Source: Streptomyces sp. NBC_01551 (GTDB taxonomy: Bacteria; Actinomycetota; Actinomycetes; Streptomycetales; Streptomycetaceae). Taken from it: DNA of 64,000 nucleotides. The position numbers were made by a program, and so were the translations under genes. The stretch lies in NCBI RefSeq assembly GCF_026339935.1, contig NZ_JAPEPX010000001.1, positions 4,707,501 through 4,771,500 on the forward strand. Reading direction: 5' to 3'. Below the pieces are notes generated by a model. The model was not told where the DNA came from. It did no database searches and worked only from the letters and a program-made list of their open reading frames with translations. Below, piece after piece: positions 9,437-17,157 of the stretch (the first letter of the stretch is position 1; the number at the start of each line of letters is the position of its first letter).

Positions 9437-10693
9437 TCAGAGCGTCGGGTACAGGGGGAACTTCGCCGCGAGCGCCGAGACGCGCGCCTTGAGGCCCTCG
9501 GAGTCGTACGTCGGCTTCAGCGCCTGCGCGATGATCTCCGCGACCTCGGTGAAGGCCTCGGCGTCGAAACCGCGGGTGGCGAGCGCCGGCGTGCCGATCC
9601 GCAGGCCCGAGGTGACCATCGGCGGCCGCGGGTCGTTCGGGATGGCGTTCCGGTTGACCGTGATGCCGACCTCGTGGAGGCGGTCCTCGGCCTGCTGGCC
9701 GTCCAGCTCGGAGTTGCGCAGGTCGACCAGGACCAGGTGCACGTCGGTGCCGCCGGTGAGGACGTCCACGCCCACGGCCTTGACGTCGTCCTGGACCAGA
9801 CGGGCGGCGAGGATCTTCGCGCCCTCCAGGGTGCGCTCCTGGCGCTCCTTGAACTCGGGCGAGGCCGCGACCTTGAAGGAGACGGCCTTGGCCGCGATCA
9901 CGTGCTCCAGCGGACCGCCCTGCTGGCCCGGGAAGACCGCGGAGTTGATCTTCTTGGCCAGTTCCTGCGTCGACAGGATGACACCGCCGCGCGGACCGCC
10001 GAGGGTCTTGTGCGTGGTGGTGGTGACGACGTGGGCGTGCGGCACCGGGTTCGGGTGCAGGCCCGCGGCGACCAGGCCGGCGAAGTGCGCCATGTCGACC
10101 ATCAGGTACGCGCCGACCTCGTCCGCGATGCGGCGGAAGGCGGCGAAGTCCAGCTGGCGCGGGTACGCGGACCAGCCGGCGACGATCAGCTGCGGCTTGG
10201 ACTCCTTGGCGAGGCGCTCGACCTCGGCCATGTCCACCTCGCCCGACTCGTCGACGTGGTACGGGACCACGTTGTAGAGCTTGCCGGAGAAGTTGATCTT
10301 CATGCCGTGGGTCAGGTGACCGCCGTGGGCCAGGTTCAGGCCCATGATCGTGTCGCCCGGCTTCAGCAGCGCGAACATCGCGGCCGCGTTGGCCTGCGCG
10401 CCCGAGTGGGGCTGCACGTTCGCGGCCTCGGCGCCGAACAGCGCCTTGATGCGGTCGATCGCGATCTGCTCGACGACGTCGACGTGCTCGCAGCCGCCGT
10501 AGTAGCGGCGGCCGGGGTAGCCCTCGGCGTACTTGTTGGTCAGGACCGAGCCCTGGGCCTCCATGACGGCGACCGGAGCGAAGTTCTCCGACGCGATCAT
10601 TTCCAGGGTGGACTGCTGGCGGACGAGCTCGGCGTCGACGGCGGCGGCGACGTCGGGGTCGAGTTCGTGGAGAGGGGTGTTCAGTACGGACAT
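9437..10693 (-). CDS. glyA: Serine hydroxymethyltransferase
   Basis: 418 residues, the normal length. PLP enzyme that interconverts glycine plus 5,10-methylene-THF and serine. The PLP lysine is K229 in [14 protein letters not shown]. Other signatures include [25 protein letters not shown], and [10 protein letters not shown] with the PLP-contacting Asp. ATG start with AGGGGAT upstream. It is the last gene of the glycine-riboswitch operon, 15 bp after gcvH, so the methylene-THF produced by glycine cleavage can be used directly to convert a second glycine to serine. Confidence 0.98.
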   Translation of the reverse strand: MSVLNTPLHELDPDVAAAVDAELVRQQSTLEMIASENFAPVAVMEAQGSVLTNKYAEGYPGRRYYGGCEHVDVVEQIAIDRIKALFGAEAANVQPHSGAQANAAAMFALLKPGDTIMGLNLAHGGHLTHGMKINFSGKLYNVVPYHVDESGEVDMAEVERLAKESKPQLIVAGWSAYPRQLDFAAFRRIADEVGAYLMVDMAHFAGLVAAGLHPNPVPHAHVVTTTTHKTLGGPRGGVILSTQELAKKINSAVFPGQQGGPLEHVIAAKAVSFKVAASPEFKERQERTLEGAKILAARLVQDDVKAVGVDVLTGGTDVHLVLVDLRNSELDGQQAEDRLHEVGITVNRNAIPNDPRPPMVTSGLRIGTPALATRGFDAEAFTEVAEIIAQALKPTYDSEGLKARVSALAAKFPLYPTL

Positions 10694-10708
10694 CAGGATC
10701 CCCTGGGG

Positions 10709-11089
10709 TCAGTTACCGGCGGTGAGCTTGGCGTAGTCGTCGGCGGAGAGCAGGTCGGCCGGCTCCTCCGCGACGCGCACCTTGAACAGCCAGCCGCCCT
10801 CGAAGGGGGCGCTGTTGACGAGCGCCGGGTCGTCCACGACGTCCTGGTTGGCCTCGACGACCTCGCCGGAGACGGGGGAGTACAGGTCGCTGACCGACTT
10901 GGTCGACTCCAGCTCGCCGCAGGTCTCGCCCGCGGTCACCGTTTCGCCGACCTGGGGGAGCTGGGCGTAGACGACGTCACCGAGCGCGGTGGCCGCGAAC
11001 TCCGTGATGCCGACCGTCGCGACGCCGTCCTCGGCGGTCGACAGCCACTCGTGCTCCTTGCTGTAACGCAGCTGCTGGGGGTTGCTCAT
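10709..11089 (-). CDS. gcvH: Glycine cleavage system H protein
   Basis: 126 residues. Carrier of the aminomethyl group in the glycine cleavage complex. The lipoyl-attachment Lys is K64 in [14 protein letters not shown], and the N-terminal YSKEHEWL is the family signature. ATG start with AGGAG eight bases upstream; a longer in-frame extension exists but lacks family sequence. Second gene of the operon after gcvT. The P protein gene (gcvP) is not in the window. Confidence 0.98.
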   Translation of the reverse strand: MSNPQQLRYSKEHEWLSTAEDGVATVGITEFAATALGDVVYAQLPQVGETVTAGETCGELESTKSVSDLYSPVSGEVVEANQDVVDDPALVNSAPFEGGWLFKVRVAEEPADLLSADDYAKLTAGN

Positions 11090-11159
11090 GGCCTGATTCT
11101 CCTGGATGCGGGGGAGTGCGAACGAACAGTGGGTCTCGAGTGCTGAGACGGGTCGGGGA

Positions 11160-12275
11160 CTACTTCTGCCGCTTGTAGAACGGCAGGGCCACGACCTCGT
11201 ACGGCTCATGCGTACCGCGAATGTCGACGCCGACGCCGGAGGCGCCGGGCGCGGCGTGCGCCGCGTCCACGTAGGCCATCGCGATCGGCTTGCCCAGGGT
11301 CGGGGACGGGGCGCCGGAGGTGACCTCGCCGATGACCTGGCCGTCGGCGACGACCGGGAACCCGGCGCGCGGGACGCGGCGGCCCTCGGCGATCAGGCCG
11401 ACCAGCTTGCGCGGCGGGTTCGTGGCGGCGCGCTCGGCGGCCGCCTCCAGGGCGGCGCGGCCCACGAACTCGCCTTCCTTCTCGAACTTGACGACCCGGC
11501 CCAGACCCGCGTCGAACGGGGTCAGGGAGGTGGTCAGCTCGTGCCCGTACAGCGGCATGCCCGCCTCCAGGCGCAGGGTGTCGCGGCAGGAAAGGCCCGC
11601 CGGGACCAGGCCGACGCCCTCGCCGGCCTGGGTCAGCGCCTGCCACAGCTCCACGGCGTGCTCGGGCGAGACGAACAGCTCGAAGCCGTCCTCGCCGGTG
11701 TAGCCCGTACGGGCGATCAGCGCGGGAACCCCGGCCACCGTGCCCGGCAGGCCCGCGTAGTACTTCAGCCCGTCCAGGTCGGCGTCGGTGAGGGACTTCA
11801 GGATGCCGGGGGACTCCGGGCCCTGCACCGCGATCAGCGCGTACGCGTCGCGGTCGTCGCGGACCTCGGTGTCGAAGCCGGCCGCCCGCTCGGTCAGGGC
11901 GTCCAGGACGACCTGGGCGTTCGAGGCGTTCGCGACGACCATGAACTCGGTCTCGCCGAGGCGGTAGACGATCAGGTCGTCGATGATCCCGCCGTCCGCC
12001 TGGCAGATGTGCGTGTAGCGCGCACGGCCGACGCCGACGGTGGAGATGTTGCCGACCAGCGCGTAGTCCAGGGCCTTGACGGCCTCCGGGCCGGTCAGGG
12101 TGATCTCGCCCATGTGGGAGAGGTCGAACAGGCCGGCCTTGGTGCGTACGGCGTTGTGCTCGTCGCGCTCACTCGCGTACCGCAGCGGCATGTCCCAGCC
12201 CGCGAAGTCGGTCATGGTGGCACCGAGCGAGCGGTGCAGCGCGTCGAGCGCGGTCAGGCGGGGGGCAGTGCTCAT
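11160..12275 (-). CDS. gcvT: Aminomethyltransferase (glycine cleavage T protein)
   Basis: 371 residues. It transfers the methylene group from the aminomethyl-lipoyl H protein to THF and releases ammonia. Family segments: [31 protein letters not shown] and [16 protein letters not shown] at 12275 with GGGAG eight bases upstream. First gene of the gcvT-gcvH-glyA operon. The 5' leader is a tandem glycine riboswitch, so expression should rise with free glycine. Confidence 0.97.
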   Translation of the reverse strand: MSTAPRLTALDALHRSLGATMTDFAGWDMPLRYASERDEHNAVRTKAGLFDLSHMGEITLTGPEAVKALDYALVGNISTVGVGRARYTHICQADGGIIDDLIVYRLGETEFMVVANASNAQVVLDALTERAAGFDTEVRDDRDAYALIAVQGPESPGILKSLTDADLDGLKYYAGLPGTVAGVPALIARTGYTGEDGFELFVSPEHAVELWQALTQAGEGVGLVPAGLSCRDTLRLEAGMPLYGHELTTSLTPFDAGLGRVVKFEKEGEFVGRAALEAAAERAATNPPRKLVGLIAEGRRVPRAGFPVVADGQVIGEVTSGAPSPTLGKPIAMAYVDAAHAAPGASGVGVDIRGTHEPYEVVALPFYKRQK

Positions 12276-12317
12276 GGGTGTGGCTCCCGGGTCCCAGGGC
12301 ATGACATGACGAGGACG

Positions 12318-12558
12318 ATCCTCCCCATCTGTCATCGGAACCTGAGAGGTTCGCCGAGAGTTCCCGGTCGGACCCGGGGAACGTCGACTTGCACCTTGGG
12401 TGGAGCGCACGCGGATGCCGTCGTGAGGGACGGCGGCGCGGCTCGCTTTTCAGATCTGCCTCATCCACGCGGTACGGGGCCTGAGAGATTCAAGGGAGGT
12501 ACTTGCTCCTTCGGCGCCCGGGCACCGCCTCGCGGCGTGCCGGGACTCTCCCGCGCGG
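12318..12558 (-). promoter_or_regulatory. Tandem glycine riboswitch
   Basis: On the minus strand the leader shows aptamer 1 (GCGGGAGAGTCC, GCGCCGAAGGAGCAAG, GAATCTCTCAGGCCCC, GTGGATGAGGCAGATCTG) followed by a shorter linker and aptamer 2 (CCACCCAAGGTGCAAG, GAACTCTCGGCG, AACCTCTCAGGTTCC, ATGACAGATGGGGAGG). The paired CTCTCAGG motifs and the two GGxGCAAG boxes are diagnostic. It ends about 43 bases before the gcvT ATG. Known glycine riboswitches of gcv operons switch expression on in glycine. Ends are estimates. Confidence 0.95.
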
Positions 12559-12671
12559 ATTCAAGCGGCCGGTATGCAGTTGGTGTCCAGATGGCGCACA
12601 TCATTGCACGCGACCGGCGGGTATGGGTGTACGGGGCCCGAAAGAGTGTGCCGATCGGTCGAGACCGCGGA

Positions 12672-12716
12672 CGGGGTCGGAACCGGGGTTGGAGCCGGGG
12701 CCGGAACCGGGGGTCC
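12672..12716. repeat. 12-bp tandem repeat, about 3.75 units
   Basis: Units CGGGGTCGGAAC, CGGGGTTGGAGC, CGGGGCCGGAAC and a partial CGGGGGTCC follow one another. The block lies between the divergent glycine-riboswitch operon and the gene at 12787. Confidence 0.8.
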
Positions 12717-12786
12717 AGGATTACCGTCTCTTTACACTTAGTGGGCATGGGGCCCTGGAGGCCCGATTCGGGGGGAGGCGATCACC

Positions 12787-13467
12787 GTGCGGAGATTCGG
12801 AGTACTGGCGACGACGGGGACCGTGGACGTGGTTCCGGCGCAGCGGATGCCCTCCGCCGCCGGTGCCGGTGCCGGTGCCGGCGGTGCGTCCGTACGTGAC
12901 CTGCGCGGGCCCGGGGTGAGCGGGCCGCGGTGGCTCGGCTTCGCCGAGGGGGACATCGTGGTCGTCTCCGGCCTGCCGGGCGGCGGCAAGAGCACCCTGA
13001 TCAAGCGGGCCGCGGCGGGCGGGGGCATCGACTCCCAGGACGTCCGCGAGCGCTGGGAGCGGCGGATGCCGGGGGCGCTGCCGTATGCCGTGTACCGGCC
13101 GCTGGTGCGGGTCGCCCACTACTGGGGGCTGTGGCGGACGCTGCGCTCAGGGGCCTCGGCGGTGGTCCACGACTGCGGGACCCAGACGTGGGTACGGGGC
13201 CTGCTCGCGGCGGCCGCGCGGCGGCGGGGGCGGGCGCTGCACCTGGTCCTCCTGGACACGACGCCGGAGGAGGCGCTGTCGGGTCAGGCGGCGCGGGGCC
13301 GGGGCGTCTCGGCCTACGCCTTCGCCCGCCACCGGGGGGCGGTCACCCGCCTCCTGCGCGCCGCGGAGTCGGGCCGCCTCCCCGCCGGCTGCACCTCCGC
13401 CACCCTCCTGGACCGCACCTCGGCCGCCCACATAACCCGCATCGACTTCACACCCCACCCGTCCTGA
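12787..13467 (+). CDS. P-loop ATPase/kinase-like protein
   Basis: 226 residues. Walker A is GLPGGGKST at about residues 63-71. The region after it (IDSQDVRERWE, ALPYAVYRPLVRVAHY, AVVHDCGTQTWVRG, LHLVLLDTTPEEAL) has the layout of the small zeta-toxin-like/kinase AAA group, with an Asp in VVHDCG as possible Walker B or catalytic acid. The first 45 residues are low-complexity (Ala/Gly/Pro). GTG start with GGGGGGAGG upstream. Substrate unknown. The gene is isolated, divergent from gcvT and followed by noncoding repeats. Confidence 0.75.
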   Translation: MRRFGVLATTGTVDVVPAQRMPSAAGAGAGAGGASVRDLRGPGVSGPRWLGFAEGDIVVVSGLPGGGKSTLIKRAAAGGGIDSQDVRERWERRMPGALPYAVYRPLVRVAHYWGLWRTLRSGASAVVHDCGTQTWVRGLLAAAARRRGRALHLVLLDTTPEEALSGQAARGRGVSAYAFARHRGAVTRLLRAAESGRLPAGCTSATLLDRTSAAHITRIDFTPHPS

Positions 13468-13468
13468 C

Positions 13469-13770
13469 CCCGGCGCACACTGCCCCTGCCCTGCCCCCGG
13501 CGCACACTGCCCCCGTCCTGGCCTCGGGGCGTGCCGCGCCTGTCCTGACCCTGGGGCGTGCTGCGCCTTTCCCGGCCTCGGGGCGTGCTGCGCCTGCCCT
13601 GGCCTCGGGGCGCGCTGCGCCTGCCCTGGCCTCGGCGTGCGCTGTGCCTGGCCTGGCCCCGGGGCGCTGCCCCCGTCCTGACTTCGGGCGCTGTCCCTGG
13701 CCTGACCCTGGGGGCTGCCCTTGGCCTGGCCTTGGGGCCGACCCTGGACCGGCCTGCGGGGCTGACCTGA
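13469..13770. repeat. Degenerate minisatellite, unit about 27 bp, about 12 copies
   Basis: The core unit reads roughly CCTCGGGGCGTGCTGCGCCTGCCCTGG and varies from 23 to 28 bp; the central copies (about 13520-13650) are nearly identical and the flanks decay. Because 27 is a multiple of three, several frames stay open, giving nine-residue repeat peptides such as ARPEARAGA on the minus strand. No ribosome-binding site supports these, so I treat the block as noncoding. It fills most of the gap between the P-loop gene and the first sseB gene. Confidence 0.85.
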
Positions 13771-13806
13771 CCTGGGCCATTCCAGTCCCGGCCGGGGTAA
13801 ATCCAG

Positions 13807-13909
13807 CCTCGCCGGCGTTTGAGGCGCGGGTCCGGGCGGAGCCCGGTGCCCGGCGCAGCCGGGTTCCTGGGGCTCCGCCCCAGACCCCGCGCCTCGAACG
13901 CCGGCGAGG
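13807..13909. repeat. Dispersed Streptomyces-type inverted-repeat element
   Basis: 24-base arms at 13807-13830 and 13886-13909 match in 23 of 24 positions when inverted. The interior carries a second pair, GGGCGGAGCCC and GGGGCTCCGCCCC. A fragment of the same sequence (GCCGGTGTTTGAGGC) follows the terminator near 41612. This kind of element is common between genes in Streptomyces and probably folds as a long RNA hairpin. Confidence 0.8.
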
Positions 13910-14013
13910 CCGGGATGGCGGGCCGGGATCGGGTGGGGGCTCGGGGGTCGGGTCGGAGACCCATTAATCTCGGCGGGACGGCAACGGCGAGAGCAAGTAC
14001 AGGCGGAGGCGGA

Positions 14014-14748
14014 ATGCACGGCGGCGGCTGGCCGGAGAACGAGCTGGAGCAGGTGCTCGGGGCGGCGCTCGGGCAGGCGGACGCCGGTGCGCGGATCCTG
14101 GAGGTGCTCGGGCGGAGCCCCGTCTGGGTTCCGCTGCCCGACGGCGGCGGGCCGGACCACGACAGCCTCAGCCTCCCGACCATGGACATCCGCGGCGCGG
14201 CGTACGTCCCGGTCTACAGCTCCGAGAGCCAGTTCCACGCCTGCGTCGGCCCCGGCATGGACTTCGCCGTCGCCCCCGCCGCCGAGTTCGCCCGCGGCCT
14301 GCCCCCGCAGCTCGGCATCGCCGTGAACCCCGAGGGCGCGGTCGGGGTGCCGCTGCCGCCCCCCGCCGTCGCCGAGCTCTGCCGTACCGGACGGACCCCG
14401 CTCGACGGCCCCGCGACCGGCGGCCGCGTCCGGCTCTTCGAGCCCGACTGGCAGGACGACCCCGTCGACTTCCTGGCCGCCGCCGCCGAGGAGTTCCGCG
14501 CCACCGGCGTGGTCAGCGCCGCGTACCGCTGCCTCGCCAGCGTCGAAGGCGGGGACCCCCAGCTGTTCGTCGGAGTCCGGCTGACGGCCTGGGAGCCCGA
14601 GGCGCGAAACGCCCCGATGGACGCCCTCGGCCGGGCCCTGGCCCGGGTACCCGCGCCCTGGCCCGTGCAGTTGATCCTGCTCGACGCCGCCCAGGATCCG
14701 GTAACGGACTGGATTCGTGAGCGCGTGCGCCCCTTCTACCTTCCCTAG
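14014..14748 (+). CDS. SseB-family protein (first of two paralogues)
   Basis: 244 residues. Enhanced-serine-sensitivity (SseB-like) domain: ELEQVLGAALGQADAGARILEVL, then VWVPLPDGGG, YVPVYSSESQF, and PPQLGIAVNPEGAVGVPLPP, followed by a C-terminal SseB-C-like half ending DWIRERVRPFYLP. No signal peptide or membrane segment. ATG at 14014 is preceded by GGCGGAGGCGGA. SseB was named for a serine phenotype in E. coli; the biochemical role is not established. A paralogue follows 21 bp downstream, so the two form a small operon. Confidence 0.82.
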   Translation: MHGGGWPENELEQVLGAALGQADAGARILEVLGRSPVWVPLPDGGGPDHDSLSLPTMDIRGAAYVPVYSSESQFHACVGPGMDFAVAPAAEFARGLPPQLGIAVNPEGAVGVPLPPPAVAELCRTGRTPLDGPATGGRVRLFEPDWQDDPVDFLAAAAEEFRATGVVSAAYRCLASVEGGDPQLFVGVRLTAWEPEARNAPMDALGRALARVPAPWPVQLILLDAAQDPVTDWIRERVRPFYLP

Positions 14749-14769
14749 GGCCGCATAAGCTGGGGGGAC

Positions 14770-15543
14770 GTGTGGACGACGGGCGGAGAAGAGGGGTACC
14801 GGGTGAGTGCGTCAGGCACGGCCGCGGCCGGGCAGGTCGAGCACATGCTGCGCCAGGTGACTCCCGGGCGCTACGAGAGTTACGAGTCGCTCCTGCGCGC
14901 CCTCGCGGAGGGCCGCCTGTGGATGTTGCTCTGGCAGGGGCAACCGGGTTCCCCGGACGCCCAGTACGGCGGCATGGAGGTCGACGGCCTCGGCTACGCG
15001 CCCTGCGTGACCTCCCCGCAGGAGCTCGCCGCCAGTGGCTGGAACCGCGGCTACGAGGTCGTCACCGGCCGCGACATCGCCCGCGCCCTCTACCCGGACC
15101 GCTGGGGGCTGTGGCTCAACCCGCACGCCCAGGGCGGCGGCGTCGGCATCCCGTGGGCCGACCTGCGCCGGATCGCCACCGGCCTGGACCGGATGCCGGC
15201 CGGGCCGCTGCGGCTGTCCGAGCCCGCCCTGGAGCTCCCGCAGTTCTACGGCCTGCTGACCCAGCACGCGCACCGGACCCCCGCCGTCCGCTCGCTCCGG
15301 CGCGCCTGGGTGCAGCCCGCGCTCGGGTCCCCGTACCTGGCCGTCGGGCTCGACCTCTACGACGCCTCCGCGCCCGCGCTGGAATCCGTACGGGAGATGA
15401 TGCGGCAGTCGGTCGGCGCCGTCCCCGAGGGCGTCCCGGTGTGCACCGTGGCGCTGGCGGACGAGCACGACCCAGTCGCGATGTGGCTGCGCGCGCAGAC
15501 CCGGCCGTTCTACGACCGCGAGGGCCAGTCCCCGGCGTACTGA
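14770..15543 (+). CDS. SseB-family protein (second paralogue)
   Basis: 257 residues, related to the preceding gene. Shared pattern: N-terminal helix and YESLLRALAEGRLWMLLW, YAPCVTSPQELAA, WGLWLNPHAQGGGVGIPWADL, and the same type of ending (WLRAQTRPFYDREG). Two starts are plausible: GTG at 14770, right after a TAAGCT hexamer that could be a -10 box of a leaderless message, and GTG at 14803 with GAGAAGAGGGG upstream. I kept the longer one. The near-identical end motif of both proteins supports a gene duplication. Role unknown. Confidence 0.8.
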   Translation: MWTTGGEEGYRVSASGTAAAGQVEHMLRQVTPGRYESYESLLRALAEGRLWMLLWQGQPGSPDAQYGGMEVDGLGYAPCVTSPQELAASGWNRGYEVVTGRDIARALYPDRWGLWLNPHAQGGGVGIPWADLRRIATGLDRMPAGPLRLSEPALELPQFYGLLTQHAHRTPAVRSLRRAWVQPALGSPYLAVGLDLYDASAPALESVREMMRQSVGAVPEGVPVCTVALADEHDPVAMWLRAQTRPFYDREGQSPAY

Positions 15544-15583
15544 CAGCGGCCGCGGCGACAGCCGGCAAATGACAACGGTGCCA

Positions 15584-15604
15584 TGGCCGTGATCCGGCCA
15601 TTTT
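15584..15604 (+). terminator. Stem-loop followed by TTTT
   Basis: TGGCCG, 5-base loop, CGGCCA, then TTTTC, 40 bases after the second sseB stop. One of the few intrinsic terminators here with a real U-run. Confidence 0.75.
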
Positions 15605-15646
15605 CGGCAGCGAGACCCTCATCCACATACCGAGACATCCGTCTCG

Positions 15647-15678
15647 AAGGCCGCACCGGCCCGCCCGGTGCGGCCTTT
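15647..15678 (+). terminator. Second, stronger stem-loop
   Basis: Perfect 13-bp stem AAGGCCGCACCGG with a 5-base loop, followed by T. It backs up the preceding hairpin and insulates the downstream transporter operon. Confidence 0.85.
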
Positions 15679-16047
15679 GCCGTATCCCCGGCCATATCCA
15701 CCCAAGAGCATCAATCTTCAAGCCTCAAATGGCAGTTGGGTCGGATGTCCGTTCCGCACCGAACGCGACGCAGTTGCACCGCTCAACCGACCACATGGTC
15801 CGGATAACGGAAGGTGCCGAAGCAGATCACGGTTGCGCATCACATGCCCGGCAGGTCTGGCGGGCGATCGCGCGAGCGTTGAAGACTCCCCCCACCGAAG
15901 GCCGGTCAATCCCACAACCACCAGCTCTTCACGTGCACTTCAGGCGCAATTCGCGCCATTCGCACCATCAGCGACGCCGAAAGAACCAAGCCGCCACAGC
16001 GGCGGGCATGGGCCGGCCACAGTCGGCCGAGAGGGGTCCCCACCACG
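15679..16047. other. Leader region of the peptide transporter operon
   Basis: 369 bases without a gene. The base composition is visibly less G+C-rich than the flanking genes. I see a small hairpin (GGCGC, AATTC, GCGCC) near 15950 and a purine-rich GAGAGGGG ribosome-binding site ahead of 16048. The operon promoter should lie here, but I cannot identify a convincing -35/-10 pair. Confidence 0.4.
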
Positions 16048-17043
16048 ATGACGGCACCACTGCACGACACCAGCGCGGCCGAGCCCGCAGCCGTGGCAGC
16101 CCCCGAGAGTCCCCAGAAGGCGATCGAGGGGCGCTCGCCCTGGAAGATCGCCTGGTCCCGGCTCAAGCGCGACAAGGTCGCCCTGGCCGGCGGTGTCATC
16201 GTGCTCCTGCTGATCCTCGTCGCGCTCTTCGCGCCGTTGATCGTCAAGGCCTTCGGCCACCCGCCGGAGGAGCTGCACGAGGACCTGCTGGACCCGCTCC
16301 TCGGCCTGCCGGCCGGTGACTGGGGCGGCATGAACGGGGACTTCCTGCTGGGCATCGAGCCGGTCAACGGCCGCGACGTCTTCAGCCGGATCGTCTACGG
16401 CGCCCGCATCTCGCTGCTGGTGGCCTTCCTGTCCGCCTTCGTGGCGGTTTCGCTCGGCACCGTCTTCGGCATCATCGCCGGCTACTTCGGCGGCTGGGTC
16501 GACGCCGCGATCAGCCGCGTCATGGACCTCCTGCTGGCCTTCCCGCAGCTGCTGTTCATCATCGCGCTGATCTCCGTCATCCCGGGCAAGCTGTGGGGCT
16601 TCGAGGGCTCGGGCCTGCGCATCGCCGTACTGGTCCTGGTCATCGGCTTCTTCGGATGGCCGTACATCGGACGCATCGTCCGCGGCCAGACCCTGTCGCT
16701 GCGCGAACGGGAGTACGTCGAGGCCGCCCGCAGCCTGGGCGCGGGCCGGACGTACATCCTCTTCCGCGAGCTGCTCCCGAACCTGGTGGCGCCGATCACC
16801 GTCTACACGACGCTGATGATCCCCACCAACGTGCTGACCGAGGCCGCGCTGAGCTTCCTCGGGGTGGGCGTCAAGCCGCCCACCCCGTCCTGGGGCGAGA
16901 CGCTCTCGACGGCCGTGCGGACCTACGAGGACGATCCGCTCTTCATGATCTTCCCCGGCGTGGCGATCTTCATCACCGTGCTGGCCTTCAACCTCTTCGG
17001 CGACGGCGTCCGTGACGCCCTCGACCCGAAGGGATCCCGCTAG
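16048..17043 (+). CDS. Peptide ABC transporter permease, DppC/OppC type
   Basis: 331 residues. A cytoplasmic N-terminal arm with SPWKIAWSRLKRDKVALAGG, the OppC_N-type lead, precedes TM1 (residues about 50-70). The remaining helices form the BPD_transp_1 domain, and the ATPase-contact EAA loop is EYVEAARSLGAGRTYILFRELLPN. It forms a heterodimeric channel with the DppB-type permease at 19080. First gene of a five-gene operon in the order permease C, binding protein, permease B, ATPase D, ATPase F. Confidence 0.93.
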   Translation: MTAPLHDTSAAEPAAVAAPESPQKAIEGRSPWKIAWSRLKRDKVALAGGVIVLLLILVALFAPLIVKAFGHPPEELHEDLLDPLLGLPAGDWGGMNGDFLLGIEPVNGRDVFSRIVYGARISLLVAFLSAFVAVSLGTVFGIIAGYFGGWVDAAISRVMDLLLAFPQLLFIIALISVIPGKLWGFEGSGLRIAVLVLVIGFFGWPYIGRIVRGQTLSLREREYVEAARSLGAGRTYILFRELLPNLVAPITVYTTLMIPTNVLTEAALSFLGVGVKPPTPSWGETLSTAVRTYEDDPLFMIFPGVAIFITVLAFNLFGDGVRDALDPKGSR

Positions 17044-17157
17044 CCACAGGCGCCTGCCGCACGGCACGGCGAATCCTCAGGGAAAACCGCAGGGAACACC
17101 GCAGGTAACCGGAACTCGGCATCGAAGCCGGAACTACAACGGAGGGTTGCGAGCATC

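Noticed and set aside
12318..12558. Possible small protein frames in the glycine riboswitch region
   Set aside because: The conserved aptamer landmarks explain the sequence better than any frame.
13469..13770. CRISPR array
   Set aside because: The units are adjacent and degenerate with no unique spacers, and there are no cas genes nearby.
13448..13780. 110-residue minus-strand repeat protein in the 27-bp minisatellite
   Set aside because: Open only because the period is a multiple of three; no ribosome-binding site, no conserved fold, and decay of the repeat is not codon-constrained.
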